NCBI RefSeq assembly: GCF_026212465.1
Contig: NC_080051.1
Coordinates: forward strand, 15,922,178-15,986,177
Length of the DNA: 64,000 nt
Source: Amaranthus tricolor
Lineage: Eukaryota; Streptophyta; Magnoliopsida; Caryophyllales; Amaranthaceae
Reading direction: 5' to 3'
Below the pieces are notes generated by a model. That model was given only the letters and a program-made list of their open reading frames with translations. It ran no database searches and was not told the origin of the DNA. Within the stretch, counting starts at the first letter, position 1. Each line of letters opens with the position of its first letter. A program made the position numbers and the translations under genes. Positions 12,047 to 22,979 of the stretch are shown here, piece by piece.

Positions 12047-13558
12047 GTTGAAAGTTAATAGGAAGTTAAATACTCTCTAGAGGGGTGAATAGAGAGTTTG
12101 GGCTATTTAAAATTTTGTCTGGAAACTTGTCTCAAGAGTTTTTGGAGTTTGTCAAAAATGTTTTCTGGAACAGTTTTGAGTCAATTCGTAAACAATAACG
12201 TATGTGCAGAAAATAAACTTTAAAGTATAACACACAATATGTTAACGAGGTTCGGTTCTAACCAACCTACTCCCCGCCTATGGGTCTCTTTCAACCCGTA
12301 GGATTTCAACGCCTTTTATTAATTCGACTTTAATACAAACAAGAAGATCTTACTATCACCTCACAACATGTTCTCCCCCTTGAAGAACCGTATTACAAGT
12401 CCCTTTAATAAAAGCAAATCCCAAATCTCACAATAGAGATTCACAAGTTGAACACTTTGAAAAGTATTCTTGGTTAGGCGTATTAATTTTTAATCTAACT
12501 CTTTTTAAACTCTTAAGCCTATTACAAATGTAAGAGTTAGATAAACTAAGAATTACAACTCTTTAAACACTTTTAAGTCAAGAGAGAAAGTTGTAAGAAG
12601 AGGTGCATAGAGATGTATCCTTAATTCTGAAATGAAGCCTCATATATATAGTGTTACGCCTCAACATATCTTGGAAAACAAGAAGGCTCCTTTCCGTTAT
12701 TTTCTGTTGACCTGGTCATTCTGCGCCTGTCTTCAAGATCTTGAGCTTAACTTCAAACTGACGTGTACTGACAGCTAAAATAATTTCGTCATTGTACTTG
12801 TAATTTGTCTTTAATATCCAATGCTATGCTGCCACGTTAGTACTCATACAAGATATTGAACAATAAGCACAAACCAGATTTATCAACGTTTAAATTAATT
12901 ATCCAAATTAATTTCTATTATTAGTATTACCATAAATAGTCATTTCCTATATTTAGTGTTAATTCAAATGTCATCTTATTAATAGGAAACTCTTTAGTTT
13001 GCATAACAACTAATTTAACATCAAATATAGCCGTGTACTATAATTAACAAAACATGTGTACCTGGTACTATATTTAATCATCGAATTAATTTAAGCACAT
13101 ATTTAAATTCAAGTTCAAATATAAAATATTTAAACGTTTAAAATAAAACGTGTAATAAAATATTCAAACTTAATTTCAAATAATATCAAAGTTAATTTTA
13201 ATGAACCTTGACCTATTAAAATATTTCAAATATAATTACGAAATTTACCTGATTATAAACGTAATTATCTTCGAGACTTTGAAATTTCAAGACTTATAAA
13301 ATCAACTTTAAGATAAACTTAAGTTCTTTAAGCATATTCCAACGTCTTCAAACTTTAATATATATATCACTTATCAAATGTATATCAAATATGATTTTAG
13401 ACTTATTTAAACAACTAAATGTAATTACTTAATTTTATTTGTTTAATCAATATGTGTTTTGAATTATCATCATTTAAGAAAATTGAGTCTTCAATTTCCC
13501 CTCATCATTATTTAAGAGAGTTGAGTTTTCAATGGTGTAAATTGGGGTTTCTAACATC
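12047..13558 (-). mobile_element. Probable solo LTR of a SIRE-like copia element (ends uncertain)
   Basis: The sequence has the layout of the complete SIRE-type LTR at 36192. An agaggggtgaatag block sits near the left end, then a tgttaacgaggttcggttc... cccgtaggatttc section, and the right end reads tttctaaca, i.e. TGTTAGAAA on the minus strand. No flanking target duplication was found with these ends, so the boundaries and the call stay tentative. Confidence 0.4.
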
Positions 13559-14095
13559 AGTTTTAGGGTTTATTAAGATACTTTTTGTAAACTGAAATCA
13601 ACGCTTACCTCCAAGAATTATAAATTTTCTAGACCATGAAAAAGCCAAACAGAATGTGTATATTCTTGATTTTTTCCAGCTCATTTTGGTTTAATTTATA
13701 TTATAAAAGGTCACATTCCCCCTTTATTGCATAGTAAACAAGTTGATGGGTTCTTTAATTCAGCTAGGCGTGCTTTAGGGCAAATGCTTTAGTCTTAACT
13801 CGCACTTGATGTAAAGCCTTTGAAATGAATGTTGGAAACTGGAAAGTGCTTAAAGCAAGTGAGTTCCATTATATTCTGATCTAATATTTGTGACCTAAGT
13901 TTAGTTTCCTCCAAAAATATGTGATTTAATTGAATACGATTCATTTACATTGTCAGTTGCCATGGCATGATCGCATTAGCTGCTTGATGACTTGAATTCT
14001 TAGATGACCTTTTTTAGGCTGTCATATTGTTTTTCTTCCTATTGAATTTGTTAAGGTCTAATATTCTGATCGGTTGACGTTTGTTTATTTCGTAG
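13559..14095. other. No gene seen; intron-like DNA before the spermidine synthase fragment
   Basis: AT-rich without ORFs. It ends with a pyrimidine-rich acceptor (ttatttcgtag) and may be captured intron sequence. Confidence 0.4.
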
Positions 14096-14160
14096 GTTCT
14101 TGTTATTGGAGGTGGAGATGGAGGTGTCCTGCGTGAAGTAGCTCACCATCCATCAATAAC
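14096..14160 (+). pseudogene. Exon fragment of spermidine (or spermine) synthase
   Basis: Directly after an acceptor (tttcgtag at 14088-14095) the frame reads VLVIGGGDGGVLREVAHHPS, the glycine-rich S-adenosyl-binding motif of plant spermidine synthases. The fragment stops after about 21 codons in ATAACAT. None of the remaining enzyme is present nearby. It is a truncated copy of one internal exon with its 3' splice site retained, so it was copied from genomic DNA rather than from mRNA. Confidence 0.8.
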
Positions 14161-14165
14161 ATAAC

Positions 14166-14215
14166 AAAGGTAAGGTTGCGTAGATCCGACCCTCGCAAAC
14201 TCCACCTAGGTGAGA
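14166..14215 (+). repeat. SINE-like tail sequence
   Basis: The stretch ggtaaggttgcgtagatccg followed by acc.tcgcaaactccacctaggtg resembles the 3' part of plant Au-type SINEs. No tRNA-like head or TSD was identified, so this is a resemblance only. Confidence 0.3.
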
Positions 14216-14412
14216 GCTGCTCAATGGCATTGAGATTATGCTATATTGTACTAATTCAGGGTTATCATAGATTTTGTGTAATCGCAACAATCAGCCAAAT
14301 TATAAGCTGTAAAATCTGTTGTATGTAATTCGTGCGTGCACATACAAACAAAGGCTTGTATTACCATTTGTGATTCAAATGATGTTGAGCCATTGTGTGT
14401 GGTTTGGTTCAG

Positions 14413-14478
14413 GTGATATTTAGAGACTTCAAATCTTCTAACATTCTGCTGGACGAGAATATGATTGCCAAGTTTTCT
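14413..14478 (+). pseudogene. Exon fragment of a receptor-like (cytoplasmic) protein kinase
   Basis: After the acceptor ggtttggttcag, the frame reads VIFRDFKSSNILLDENMIAK. This is the kinase catalytic loop in the form typical of plant RLCK-VII/PBS1-like kinases (usually VIYRDFKSSNILLD). The DFG motif expected about 8 residues later is absent, because the sequence diverges after FST. Only this exon start is present, again with its intact 3' splice site. Confidence 0.8.
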
Positions 14479-15267
14479 ACACTGAATTCGAAAATGGTTT
14501 ATCATATTTTATTTGGAAGATTCTATGCATTTGTTGTTGAAAGTTGGATCAGTTTGGCTATTATTCTTGAATTCAATTCGAAAATGGTTTGAATTGTTTA
14601 CTTCTTAACAGATTCAAGATATATAGGTCTGATGGTGTTGGTGTCGAATTCTTATTATTGAAAAAATATTTTTGTTTAGAGTGTGGTAGGAGTTGATTAA
14701 ATGTAGAAAACTAACATATATGTGCTTCATAATTTCAGGTTTAAGTTTTGGAAAAAAGTAAAAATGCCTGACACACTCTTATCAATGATTTTGAATACAA
14801 ACTTAGGAAACGGAGAGTGTCTTCCTTAAGATTTGCTTACAATTAACATTTAAAATGTGATTTTTCATCCTCGTTATTTATTGGTTTCTTGGCAAAAATT
14901 GAGGGGTCGCAAGCCATGGCAAGGTACACAGCAGAGTTGCTTCGTTCAGTTATATCACAACAAAGGATTCCTTATACAAATCAGACGTCTGTGTCCAACT
15001 CTTGTGCATAGACGTCTGTGTCCATTGCTTCTCTCTAGGTTTAGTATTTGTTTTTATTTTATGCGCATCTATATTTGTATTTATGCGTATACCATTGTGT
15101 CTAAATAATGTTAACATAATAAAGCGGAATACTTTGTTGTGCTCTTTGGGTTAAAATATTTGGTTAAAAGCTTAACAAGCTGAGAGAAACTGACTTGTTA
15201 GCATGTTACATGTTAACAAACCCACAGAATTACCAGCAGCTAACACTAATCACACCATTATAAATAG
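14479..15267. other. No supported gene; short direct repeat
   Basis: AT-rich. The 14-mer gacgtctgtgtcca occurs twice, about 28 bp apart, near 14980-15025. Nothing else was recognised. Confidence 0.4.
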
Positions 15268-17430
15268 AGAAAGATGTTGTTTCTTGGAACTCAATGATTG
15301 CAGTGTTTGGACAAAATGGACTATCAGCTGAAGATATCGATGTATTTTGTGTCATGGTAAATGATGGACTTGTCAAATTTAATGCTGTGACAATATCTAC
15401 TGTATTCTGTTGGCTTACGCTCATGCTGGAGCTTTAGTTCTTGGCTTGCATTATATATTCTTACAGGTTGTTAAAATGGGTTTGGAACAAAATGTCTTTG
15501 TTGGCACATCAATCATTGACATGTATTGCAAATGCTGCCAGGATAGTATTCAATTGCATGAAGAATAAGAGTTTAAGATCCTGGAGTGCATTGATATCTG
15601 GTTATGCAATGCTTGGGTATGCCACAGAAGCTCTTGATCTTTTCTATGATATGAAAAGGTCGAGGATAAAGCCAAATTGTGTAACTTATATATCAGTTTA
15701 ACTGCATGTAGCCATGTTGGCCTTGTCAAAGAAGGTTGCGAGTGCTTTACTAGCATGAAAAGTGATAAGTGTAGTAATTTACACTTATTGCTTCCTTTTG
15801 TGGTTTATCGAGGACTATAGTTAGCGTTTTAAGGTTCATTGCGTTCATGATTTGCTAAAATGAGTTCATTTGTCGTTATTTCCCTTTTCATGCTTTAATA
15901 ATTGATATTCGAGTTGATTCAAGCAAGTTTCAAGCCTTCTCGGTCCTCAAACATGTCTACCGAGCTTTAATGATACATCACTATATAGTTCGACATTATT
16001 CAGTAGCTCATGAATGCTTTTATCAAAGTCGAAGAAAGTTCGAAGGACATTTGAAGAAATTTCAAGTCATTAAGCATGATCTCGGGTGAGTTTACATTGC
16101 CTTCGATTGAAGCTCTATTGAAATCAAGGTTCTGGATTGATTTGCATTTTATTTCGGTTGAGACTCCCAACAATTTAGTCGAAGCTGGGTATTGAGAAAA
16201 GTACTGGTGCTAGCTGATTGAAGCATCGACCGAAGCTGCCCTTGACTTCGGCCGAAATCGGAGCTTGATGTAACCGCTGCATTATTTTCTTCCTTGGAAT
16301 TCGGATGTGAGCATTAACTGAATTGCAGTTTCTAATCGAAGGCATTTTAGTTAGTGGAGATTATGTTAATTATTTTAGTTTTCATTTTAGTTAGTTTTTA
16401 TCAATTATTTTCGGAGGCATTTTCGACAGATTAGTAAAGGGGCATTATCAATATAAATTAGAAAGTTAGGCACATTTTGCATAGATTAGTTTTAGTTTTA
16501 TTATATTTCATTATCATGCTTTAGTTAATTAGATTTTCTTTATTATACTTTAATTTAGCCTTTAATTTTAATTTGTACTTTAATGTTTATGTAATTTGAA
16601 GTTTACGGTCTTGTTCTTCATTAAGTTTATGATTTTATTCTTCATCATCATCTTTCATTGTAAGGTATTATTGCTTTTCTAACCTGTTTAATTATATTTA
16701 TTGTTGTTTGTTCTGTTTATTTGTTGAAGTTATTTGTCTCTATGCATTCTATTGGTGAGTAGTCTTACTAAGATAGAGGGATAAATCCTACGAAGCATGA
16801 GGTTGAATAAAAGTATTAATTTTGTTTATTAGATTGATTAGATTAGTTGATTAATTGACACATTAAATTAAATTTTGTTGTTGATCATTTATCAAGATGT
16901 TGGAGTTGCGATGAAGATTCAACTTTGTCTTAAATTAAGTTATAATCTTGTTAATTATTAATCAAGAGGCGGGAGTTGCGGTTGTGTTAATTTGGCCTTA
17001 ATAGTTAATCTATTGTTTATCAATCTAAATTTTCTTTTAATTAAATGTACATCATAAATTCATGTGTAGTAGTAATTCTCGAAGCCTTGGTCTTTTATTA
17101 TAGCTTTAATCATTTTCATATCATTGCAAACGTACGTAGTTCAGTTCAACTATTTATTAATTGTTGTTTGATAGCGTTTGATTAACTAAATTACTCTAAA
17201 AACAAATTCTCCTCATGGTTCGACCTGTAATCGTACTACAACACCCGTGCACTTACGGTATTAGAATAAAATATCCTATCAAAAAGAGAATTCGATATGG
17301 AACCTGGGGTCGAGCACTATGATTGTATGGTTGATCTTTTCGCTTTTTATGGTTTACTTGGGAAGGCATATGATTTAATCATAGGAATGAAAGTCAAGCC
17401 TGATTTTGTGAGCTCTCTTGGCTGGGTGCC
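15268..17430 (+). pseudogene. PPR (pentatricopeptide repeat) pseudogene, split by a solo LTR
   Basis: Part A (15268-15762) encodes PLS-type PPR motifs in drifting frames: [66 protein letters not shown], then TACSHVGLVKEG. Part B (17282-~17430) continues with [19 protein letters not shown] and [14 protein letters not shown]. Removing the LTR at 15763-17281 plus one copy of its AAAAG duplication joins the two halves in one frame. The gene is dead: part A has frame changes near 15540 and 15700, the N-terminal repeats are missing, and no complete E or DYW domain follows. The functional family edits or processes organelle RNA. Confidence 0.85.
15763..17281 (+). mobile_element. Solo LTR (~1.5 kb) inserted in the PPR pseudogene
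   Basis: Starts TGATAAGTGTAG and ends AATATCCTATCA, so the terminal 5 bp TGATA/TATCA are inverted. It is flanked by a perfect 5-bp target duplication AAAAG (15758-15762 and 17282-17286). No coding sequence, primer binding site or second LTR is present, as expected after LTR-LTR recombination. The lineage is not determined; the length and TGATA ends suggest a Ty3/gypsy element. Confidence 0.85.
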
Positions 17431-17434
17431 AGAT

Positions 17435-19784
17435 GCACAAAAATTTAGCGCTAGCAGAAATATCTGCACAGAAATTTTTTGAGTATTATCAAGCATGAAC
17501 CAAATATTTGCGTACGTTTAGTTTATTATAAAACAATCAAATTAGTTTGTTATTCAATAAGTCTCATGTAGAAATGACTTGATGTTGATGAGCCATAGTT
17601 CATAAGTATTTATTCCAAAATTCGATAATTGTTGATGAACATTGCTTTTCTTTACAGGATTCACTGTATTTATTGGCTTCTTAATTGACTGTATGCACCA
17701 TTATCTTCGCAAGCTCATCAATATTAGAAGCAAGGTTAGAGAGTAGCTTGGAAAAAATGCCAAAAAAAGTTGGTCAGGAAATTCAAGGGGTAGAGATATT
17801 AATTACCTTTGTTCATACTTGTTACCAATAGATTTCTATCATTTGCCACTTATAGTCTTTTCGAAGAATTCCCATGCAATGCAAGGTTCATGTTCTTCAA
17901 TCGATTAGTTGTTGTTGAAATTTCAACTTTGTATATTTCTTATTCGTTATCATTTGCTGGTAAACGCTTTAATTAATGGTGCTAATGACTTGCACATAAT
18001 TGATTCAAGTGAAAATTTTGATTGCACACAATTTTGTTGGTCAATAATTTTAAAATAAAAGTCGAATAGCGTTTGAATGCTTGTAAGACTAAGATTTTTC
18101 TTACTGGGAACATTTTCCCTCGTATATGTTTCTTGTTGCATATGGGCAATTTGTTTGGTCGTATTTGTGATTGTAATCTCATACTTGGCATTTTCAATGA
18201 CATTGCTCAACTTAATTCAACCATATATCCACATGTATAAAACAATTCAGCTAATAAGATGTTATTATGCTCTCCTCGTACTACGACATTGAGATTATAA
18301 TATTTTTATTTGTATTATTGTTAATAGAAATATATAAAATAACATTTAAAAATTTAATAAGGTAACTTGGAGCACGCAGCCCCACAACTAGTTACTAAAA
18401 AAAATGGAGACAAAAGAAAAAAGGCTACAATATTTGGGATTTGGGTCGTTACACGCACAAGATAGAGAGAAATAGGGTAGGGGTGTAGTAGGGAGTTCAA
18501 AGAAGGACTTTGGTTTTCTCTGAACTATCTTGATCGAAGGCCACTTGTATTCCGTTTTTCGTCAAACTTTGGCATGGTAATTATGCCTACCCAACCTATA
18601 TATTTGACGGTTGGATTGTCGTCTTGTTTATTTTCAGTGGGTAATTTGTATTTTGCGCTAATTTTCCAATTGCTATTTTACGACTTTTGAGTGATATTTT
18701 AGGATTGTTTGTTGCTTGTGTTGCCTCGAATATTGTCTAGAGAGGATTTTGGCTTTACCCATTAATTAATTAGTGATTAGTGGAAGAGTTTGGTACCGCT
18801 TACGGTTTCGTGGCTTTTTCCTCATTGGGTTTCCACGTAAAAATACTATGCGTGCTTTACTTTCCGCATTTTTACTTTATAATACTTGATAGTGGGATTA
18901 TTATTTCTTGCTTGATTGGATTGGTTTATTTTTGCTCATCTAACGACACAATAGGAAAAAGTGTAAGTTACATTGCCATTTTTTTCTCAACATAATATAA
19001 TATACTTTCCAATAAATTAGACAGTTTATTGTGATGGTGTCTCTAAGATGTCCCGGTCATAAAATAACTTAATAGGCAAAAGTACTCTAACTTGCAAGAG
19101 AAGTTTTAGACTTTTTGAAATGAATTGTAAGCAGGTCACATGGCAAAATATTAGACAAGCTTAACTCTAATCATCCAACTGTCATATGGCTAGTTGGTTG
19201 TTAAATTAGAGGCAAAATTTTGACTTGTTATATGAAATGTGATAACCAAAATAACAAACACGTGTCAGATTTTACCTCTAAATCTTTTAGTCAATGTGGA
19301 GTGGAAGACCATTATGTTTGGTAGGTATGCATCCATCAAAGCAATTGATTGCAAGTCTCCTATTGATAATCAACAATGGCTCACTTATTGGATTCTATAT
19401 TCGTTGATCACCTTTTTGAGCTCACCTTTGCTAAAGTAATTAAATGGTAAAATTCCATAACATTGGTCTTTTAAGTGATTCTTTTGACTTCTATGTAGTT
19501 TTTCTTTTGTTGCCATATTATGTATGCGACACATACGACATGAAATTTAAATTTTCTTCACCGTCTCTATAAAATGTTTTGTAATTTTGTTCTTGCAGTT
19601 GTTTTTGACCTTGTCTATGGAATAAGTCACAGAATGCAGCATTGTTTCACTATCGACCATCCGTTATACGCAAGTAAAGATGTTACTATCTCCATTTCTT
19701 AAAGTTGTTCCCACAAGAAATAATCACGAGAATCAAGAAAATTTTTTTTTTAAATGATGAATATATTATGTTATTTAATAATTA
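17435..19784. other. AT-rich intergenic DNA, no gene supported
   Basis: Only short ORFs without recognisable domains, for example at 18077-18292 and 18780-18995. No terminal repeats or splice structures stood out. Confidence 0.5.
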
Positions 19785-20035
19785 ATTTGATGGAGAAAAA
19801 GTTGGGAATATAAACATTAAAAAATATTGAAATAAATTGGTGAAAAAAAAATATGGAAACTACAACTATTAAAAATATTTTAATAAAGTCAATAGAAAAC
19901 ATATGAAGACCATAAGCAATATTAAAATGTTAAAAATAAAGTTAGCGGGAAATATATAGGAATTATAGGCATTATAAAAAATTATTAAAATGAAGATCAA
20001 CAAGGTTAAATATGTCCAAAATTTATAATATAAAT
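19785..20035 (+). repeat. Degenerate ~52-bp AT-rich tandem repeat, about 5 copies
   Basis: Successive units begin ttgatggagaaaaagttggg, ttggtgaaaaaaaaatatgg, gtcaatagaaaacatatga, gttagcgggaaatatatagg and gatcaacaaggttaaatatg. Each is followed by an a..cattaaaaa(t)att.aaataaa block. Copies are strongly diverged but in register. Confidence 0.7.
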
Positions 20036-20804
20036 AGAAAGATTCTTAATGAGAACAACAAAGGAAACAACAAAAAATGATAAATTTGAAGAACTTTAGG
20101 AAATGAAGGGAGGATGTTCTAATTTATATAACTACACTATATCAAGAGAAAATAAAGTTGATGAAATTTATTGAATTGACCTACCAATTATCGTGTCTTT
20201 CACTTGCTCGAAGTTTTTAAATTTTATTATCGATCATATGTGTTATAGCACATCTCTTTTTGTAAAAGTCTCTTTGAATAAAGTACACGATAGTAGGATC
20301 ATCACTTAATTCGTAACGATTGATGAATTGCTAAACAATATGAGCATTTTCTATTAAAAAAATACTAGTTTTAGAGGCATTAAAACACTAAGTTAGGAGT
20401 TGGATCAATAAAAGATGAACTCTAGCACGTCTTAAGATTTGGAGGCAAAATCAGACACATGTTCGTTGTTTTGTTCATAAATTTTGATGAACAAGCCAAA
20501 ATACGCAGGACTTGTGACATTGAAAAAAATATTATAAGGCTATTCTAACGACATATTAGACGCCATAAACGGTCACCCAAGATGTTATATGCATTTTACA
20601 GCAACTAACCTACTCACTTTTTTTACTCCTTTGTCAATGAGTTACTATTACTAATAACGACCCAGTCTTTCCATGGGCTGAGATGAAAAAAATGCTGACT
20701 TTCAAAATTAATTTTCAACGAAACCTTTTTATATTTAGTTAAAAAAGGAAGAAAATTAAAGTTTTGAACTGAATAAGCCCAATTTATATTTCTCCATAGA
20801 CATA
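20036..20804. other. AT-rich intergenic DNA, nothing recognised
   Basis: No ORFs, repeats or terminal structures supported. Confidence 0.4.
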
Positions 20805-21350
20805 CTACAAGACAACACCAACAATGAGCCTTAATCCTAAAATAATAGGGTCGACTACATTACCAATATATCAACTCAAATGGCCGTCCGCAAAGATTCT
20901 TCTTCTTAATTCATTTCGATTTTCTATCATTTCAGTGTGTAAGTCTAGATCCTTTATATACTTTATTCTCTTGTCCTCCAAGTCATCTTTAGTCTTTCTG
21001 CCTTTTTATTAAGTCTTTTGTGTTCCAACTTTTTATCTTTCTTATCAGTCGTTAATGCCTTGTCTTTTTACATCCCTAAACTATCTTAAACTATTATTTT
21101 TATCATTTTCTCGATATTTGAAACTCATAAACTCTTTCTTATACTTTTGTTTTGAATTCTATCTCTCAAGATATGCCCCCTTATTCATAGAAGCATTCAC
21201 ATTTTCGTTACTTCCATCTTTCAACGTTAATCCATTCTAAAAGCTCAACATTATGGTCCATGTAGTAGCACTACTAATGGTCATTTGATAAAATTTGCCC
21301 TTAACTTTAAAGGCACACTTCAATCACATAATATTCCAGTAGGCGCTCTC
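20805..21350 (-). mobile_element. 3' part of an RTE-clade LINE (degenerate)
   Basis: Read on the minus strand, the translation contains decayed RTE signatures: VPLKLRANF near the right end, a DLDLHTEMIENRNELRRRIF stretch, and the terminal VDPIILGLRL. The last corresponds to the frequent plant sequence gagccttaatcc..aaaata..ggtcg..tacat at 20824-20860. Multiple stops and frameshifts make it dead. The matching upstream part lies at 26128-26290, on the other side of the L1 insertion. Confidence 0.7.
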
Positions 21351-21550
21351 CTTTTCTGTCACCCTTAGTTAATTCTATGGGTTACATCTTGTTGGAAATT
21401 GAGCTTGTTGTTTTATGAGAGTCCCCTTCTCTCTCTAGAGTTGGGGCTTTTTCTCCCAAGGTTTCTTAGGCACTTCTCTCCCTAAGTTTCTTAGGCTCTT
21501 CTCTCCTCTTGGGGTCTTCTTGCTTGTGTTTTTGCATTTATTGTGTGATC

Positions 21551-22945
21551 ATGGCTGATTCGTTGGTTGAGCAATGCTCTAAGTTACATATTGGTAACGA
21601 TGAGGATGATATCATTGATCTTGGTGATAAACTGGAGGTGGGTCAGGAGGATAAGTTGTCGTTGCAATTGGTTGGGCATCTATTAACAGAAAAACCACTG
21701 AATTTTGAGACACTAAAACATACAATGATGCATGTGTGGAGTGTGATGGAGGGGGTTATTGTTAGAGCCTTAGAATCAAATCTTTTTATGTTCCAATTCT
21801 TTCATTGGAAAGATAAGGATAAAATATTAAGTGGAAGACCGTGGTGCTTTGAACAACGATTACTTATCTTGCAAGAAATTAATAAAGATATACAACCGTC
21901 TCATATGACTTTGATTTTTTCTCCTTTTTGGATACGGTTGTATAACTTACCTTTTGGTTGTCGGTTGGATGAGAAAGTAAAGGCTGTTGCGAGGGGTTTA
22001 GGTGAGGTTTTGGAGGTTGAGGAGGATTTTCTTGATTTATACCCGTATCGTAGAGTTAGGGTTTTGCTTGACTGTACTAAACCTCTGAAGCGTTTTCAGA
22101 ATAATCGTGTTAGGGGGGGAGTCATGGTGAAGATATCTATCAAATATGAGAGAATTCCTCATTTTTGTTTTCATTGTGGCCATATGAGTCATTTAGAGAA
22201 AGATTGCTTAATTGTTAATGATGAAGATGAAGAATATGAGACTGGTTGAGGCTTGAATATTAGGGCTTCTCCGAGAAGGGGTATCTCTAAGATTTGGGAG
22301 GAGGTTACTACTCTGAAATCGAAGCCTCATTTTTTTGTTGCTAAGCTTAAGGTTATGGAGTTGGCTTCTAATCCTTGTGATCTTCCTTCTATTTTGATTA
22401 GGGATGCAGAGAAAAAATATGTTGATTTGGATTGTGGGTATTGGGATGTTGGTGATCAGTGCAATGTTTTGAAAACAGGTGCTGTGGTTTATGAGGAGGA
22501 TGGTGATGTGTGTACTGGTATGCCTGAATGTATTCAGCAGGTAGCTTCGAAGTTGCTGGATTCTATTGGTGAAGGGTCGAAGGATCTTATCGATGATGTG
22601 TTTTCAAAAAATGATCAATATTTTTCATCCACGAGGCCGTTGATTACGTTTCCTGGGAATGATAGGGATAACGAGATGGATCCTAACCTTACGTTTAATG
22701 GAGCCTACAAGAAGGTTATAAAGAGGAAGATTACTTTTAAAAAGAAGAATAGTGGAGTTTCTTTAGTGTTGCTGCTGTCTGGGCCGGTTTCTAATGGTGC
22801 TGATCATCATGGAGAGTCTCATAATTTAATGATGGTTAAGAGGATGCTTGGAGATATGGATGTTGACATGATTGATTGTGATGATAGTCTGTTAAACGAT
22901 TATGTGCTAATAATGTTGCTGGCTTTAGTCAGGATGATAAAGTAG
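21551..22945 (+). pseudogene. L1 LINE ORF1 (DUF4283-like RNA-binding protein with CCHC knuckle), one in-frame stop
   Basis: ORF1 proteins coat LINE RNA. From ATG at 21551 the product has a region of about residues 40-190 like DUF4283 (ILSGRPWCFEQRLLILQEI, WIRLYNLPFGC, RVRVLLDCTKPL). A zinc knuckle follows: CFHCGHMSHLEKDC, the C-x2-C-x4-H-x4-C pattern. A TGA at 22247-22249 interrupts the reading frame, which then continues unchanged to TAG at 22943-22945. Related proteins carry a conserved Trp near here, so TGG to TGA is likely. The earlier in-frame TTG codon at 21509 is not a plausible start. ORF2 begins 34 nt downstream. Confidence 0.8.
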
Positions 22946-22979
22946 CGGAGATTGGTGGTGTCCAACCCTGCGAACCATT

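Noticed and set aside
18077..18292. Hydrophobic 71-residue ORF as a small membrane protein
   Set aside because: No homology recognised, AT-rich composition gives Leu/Ile/Phe-rich chance frames, and overlapping frames occur on the other strand.
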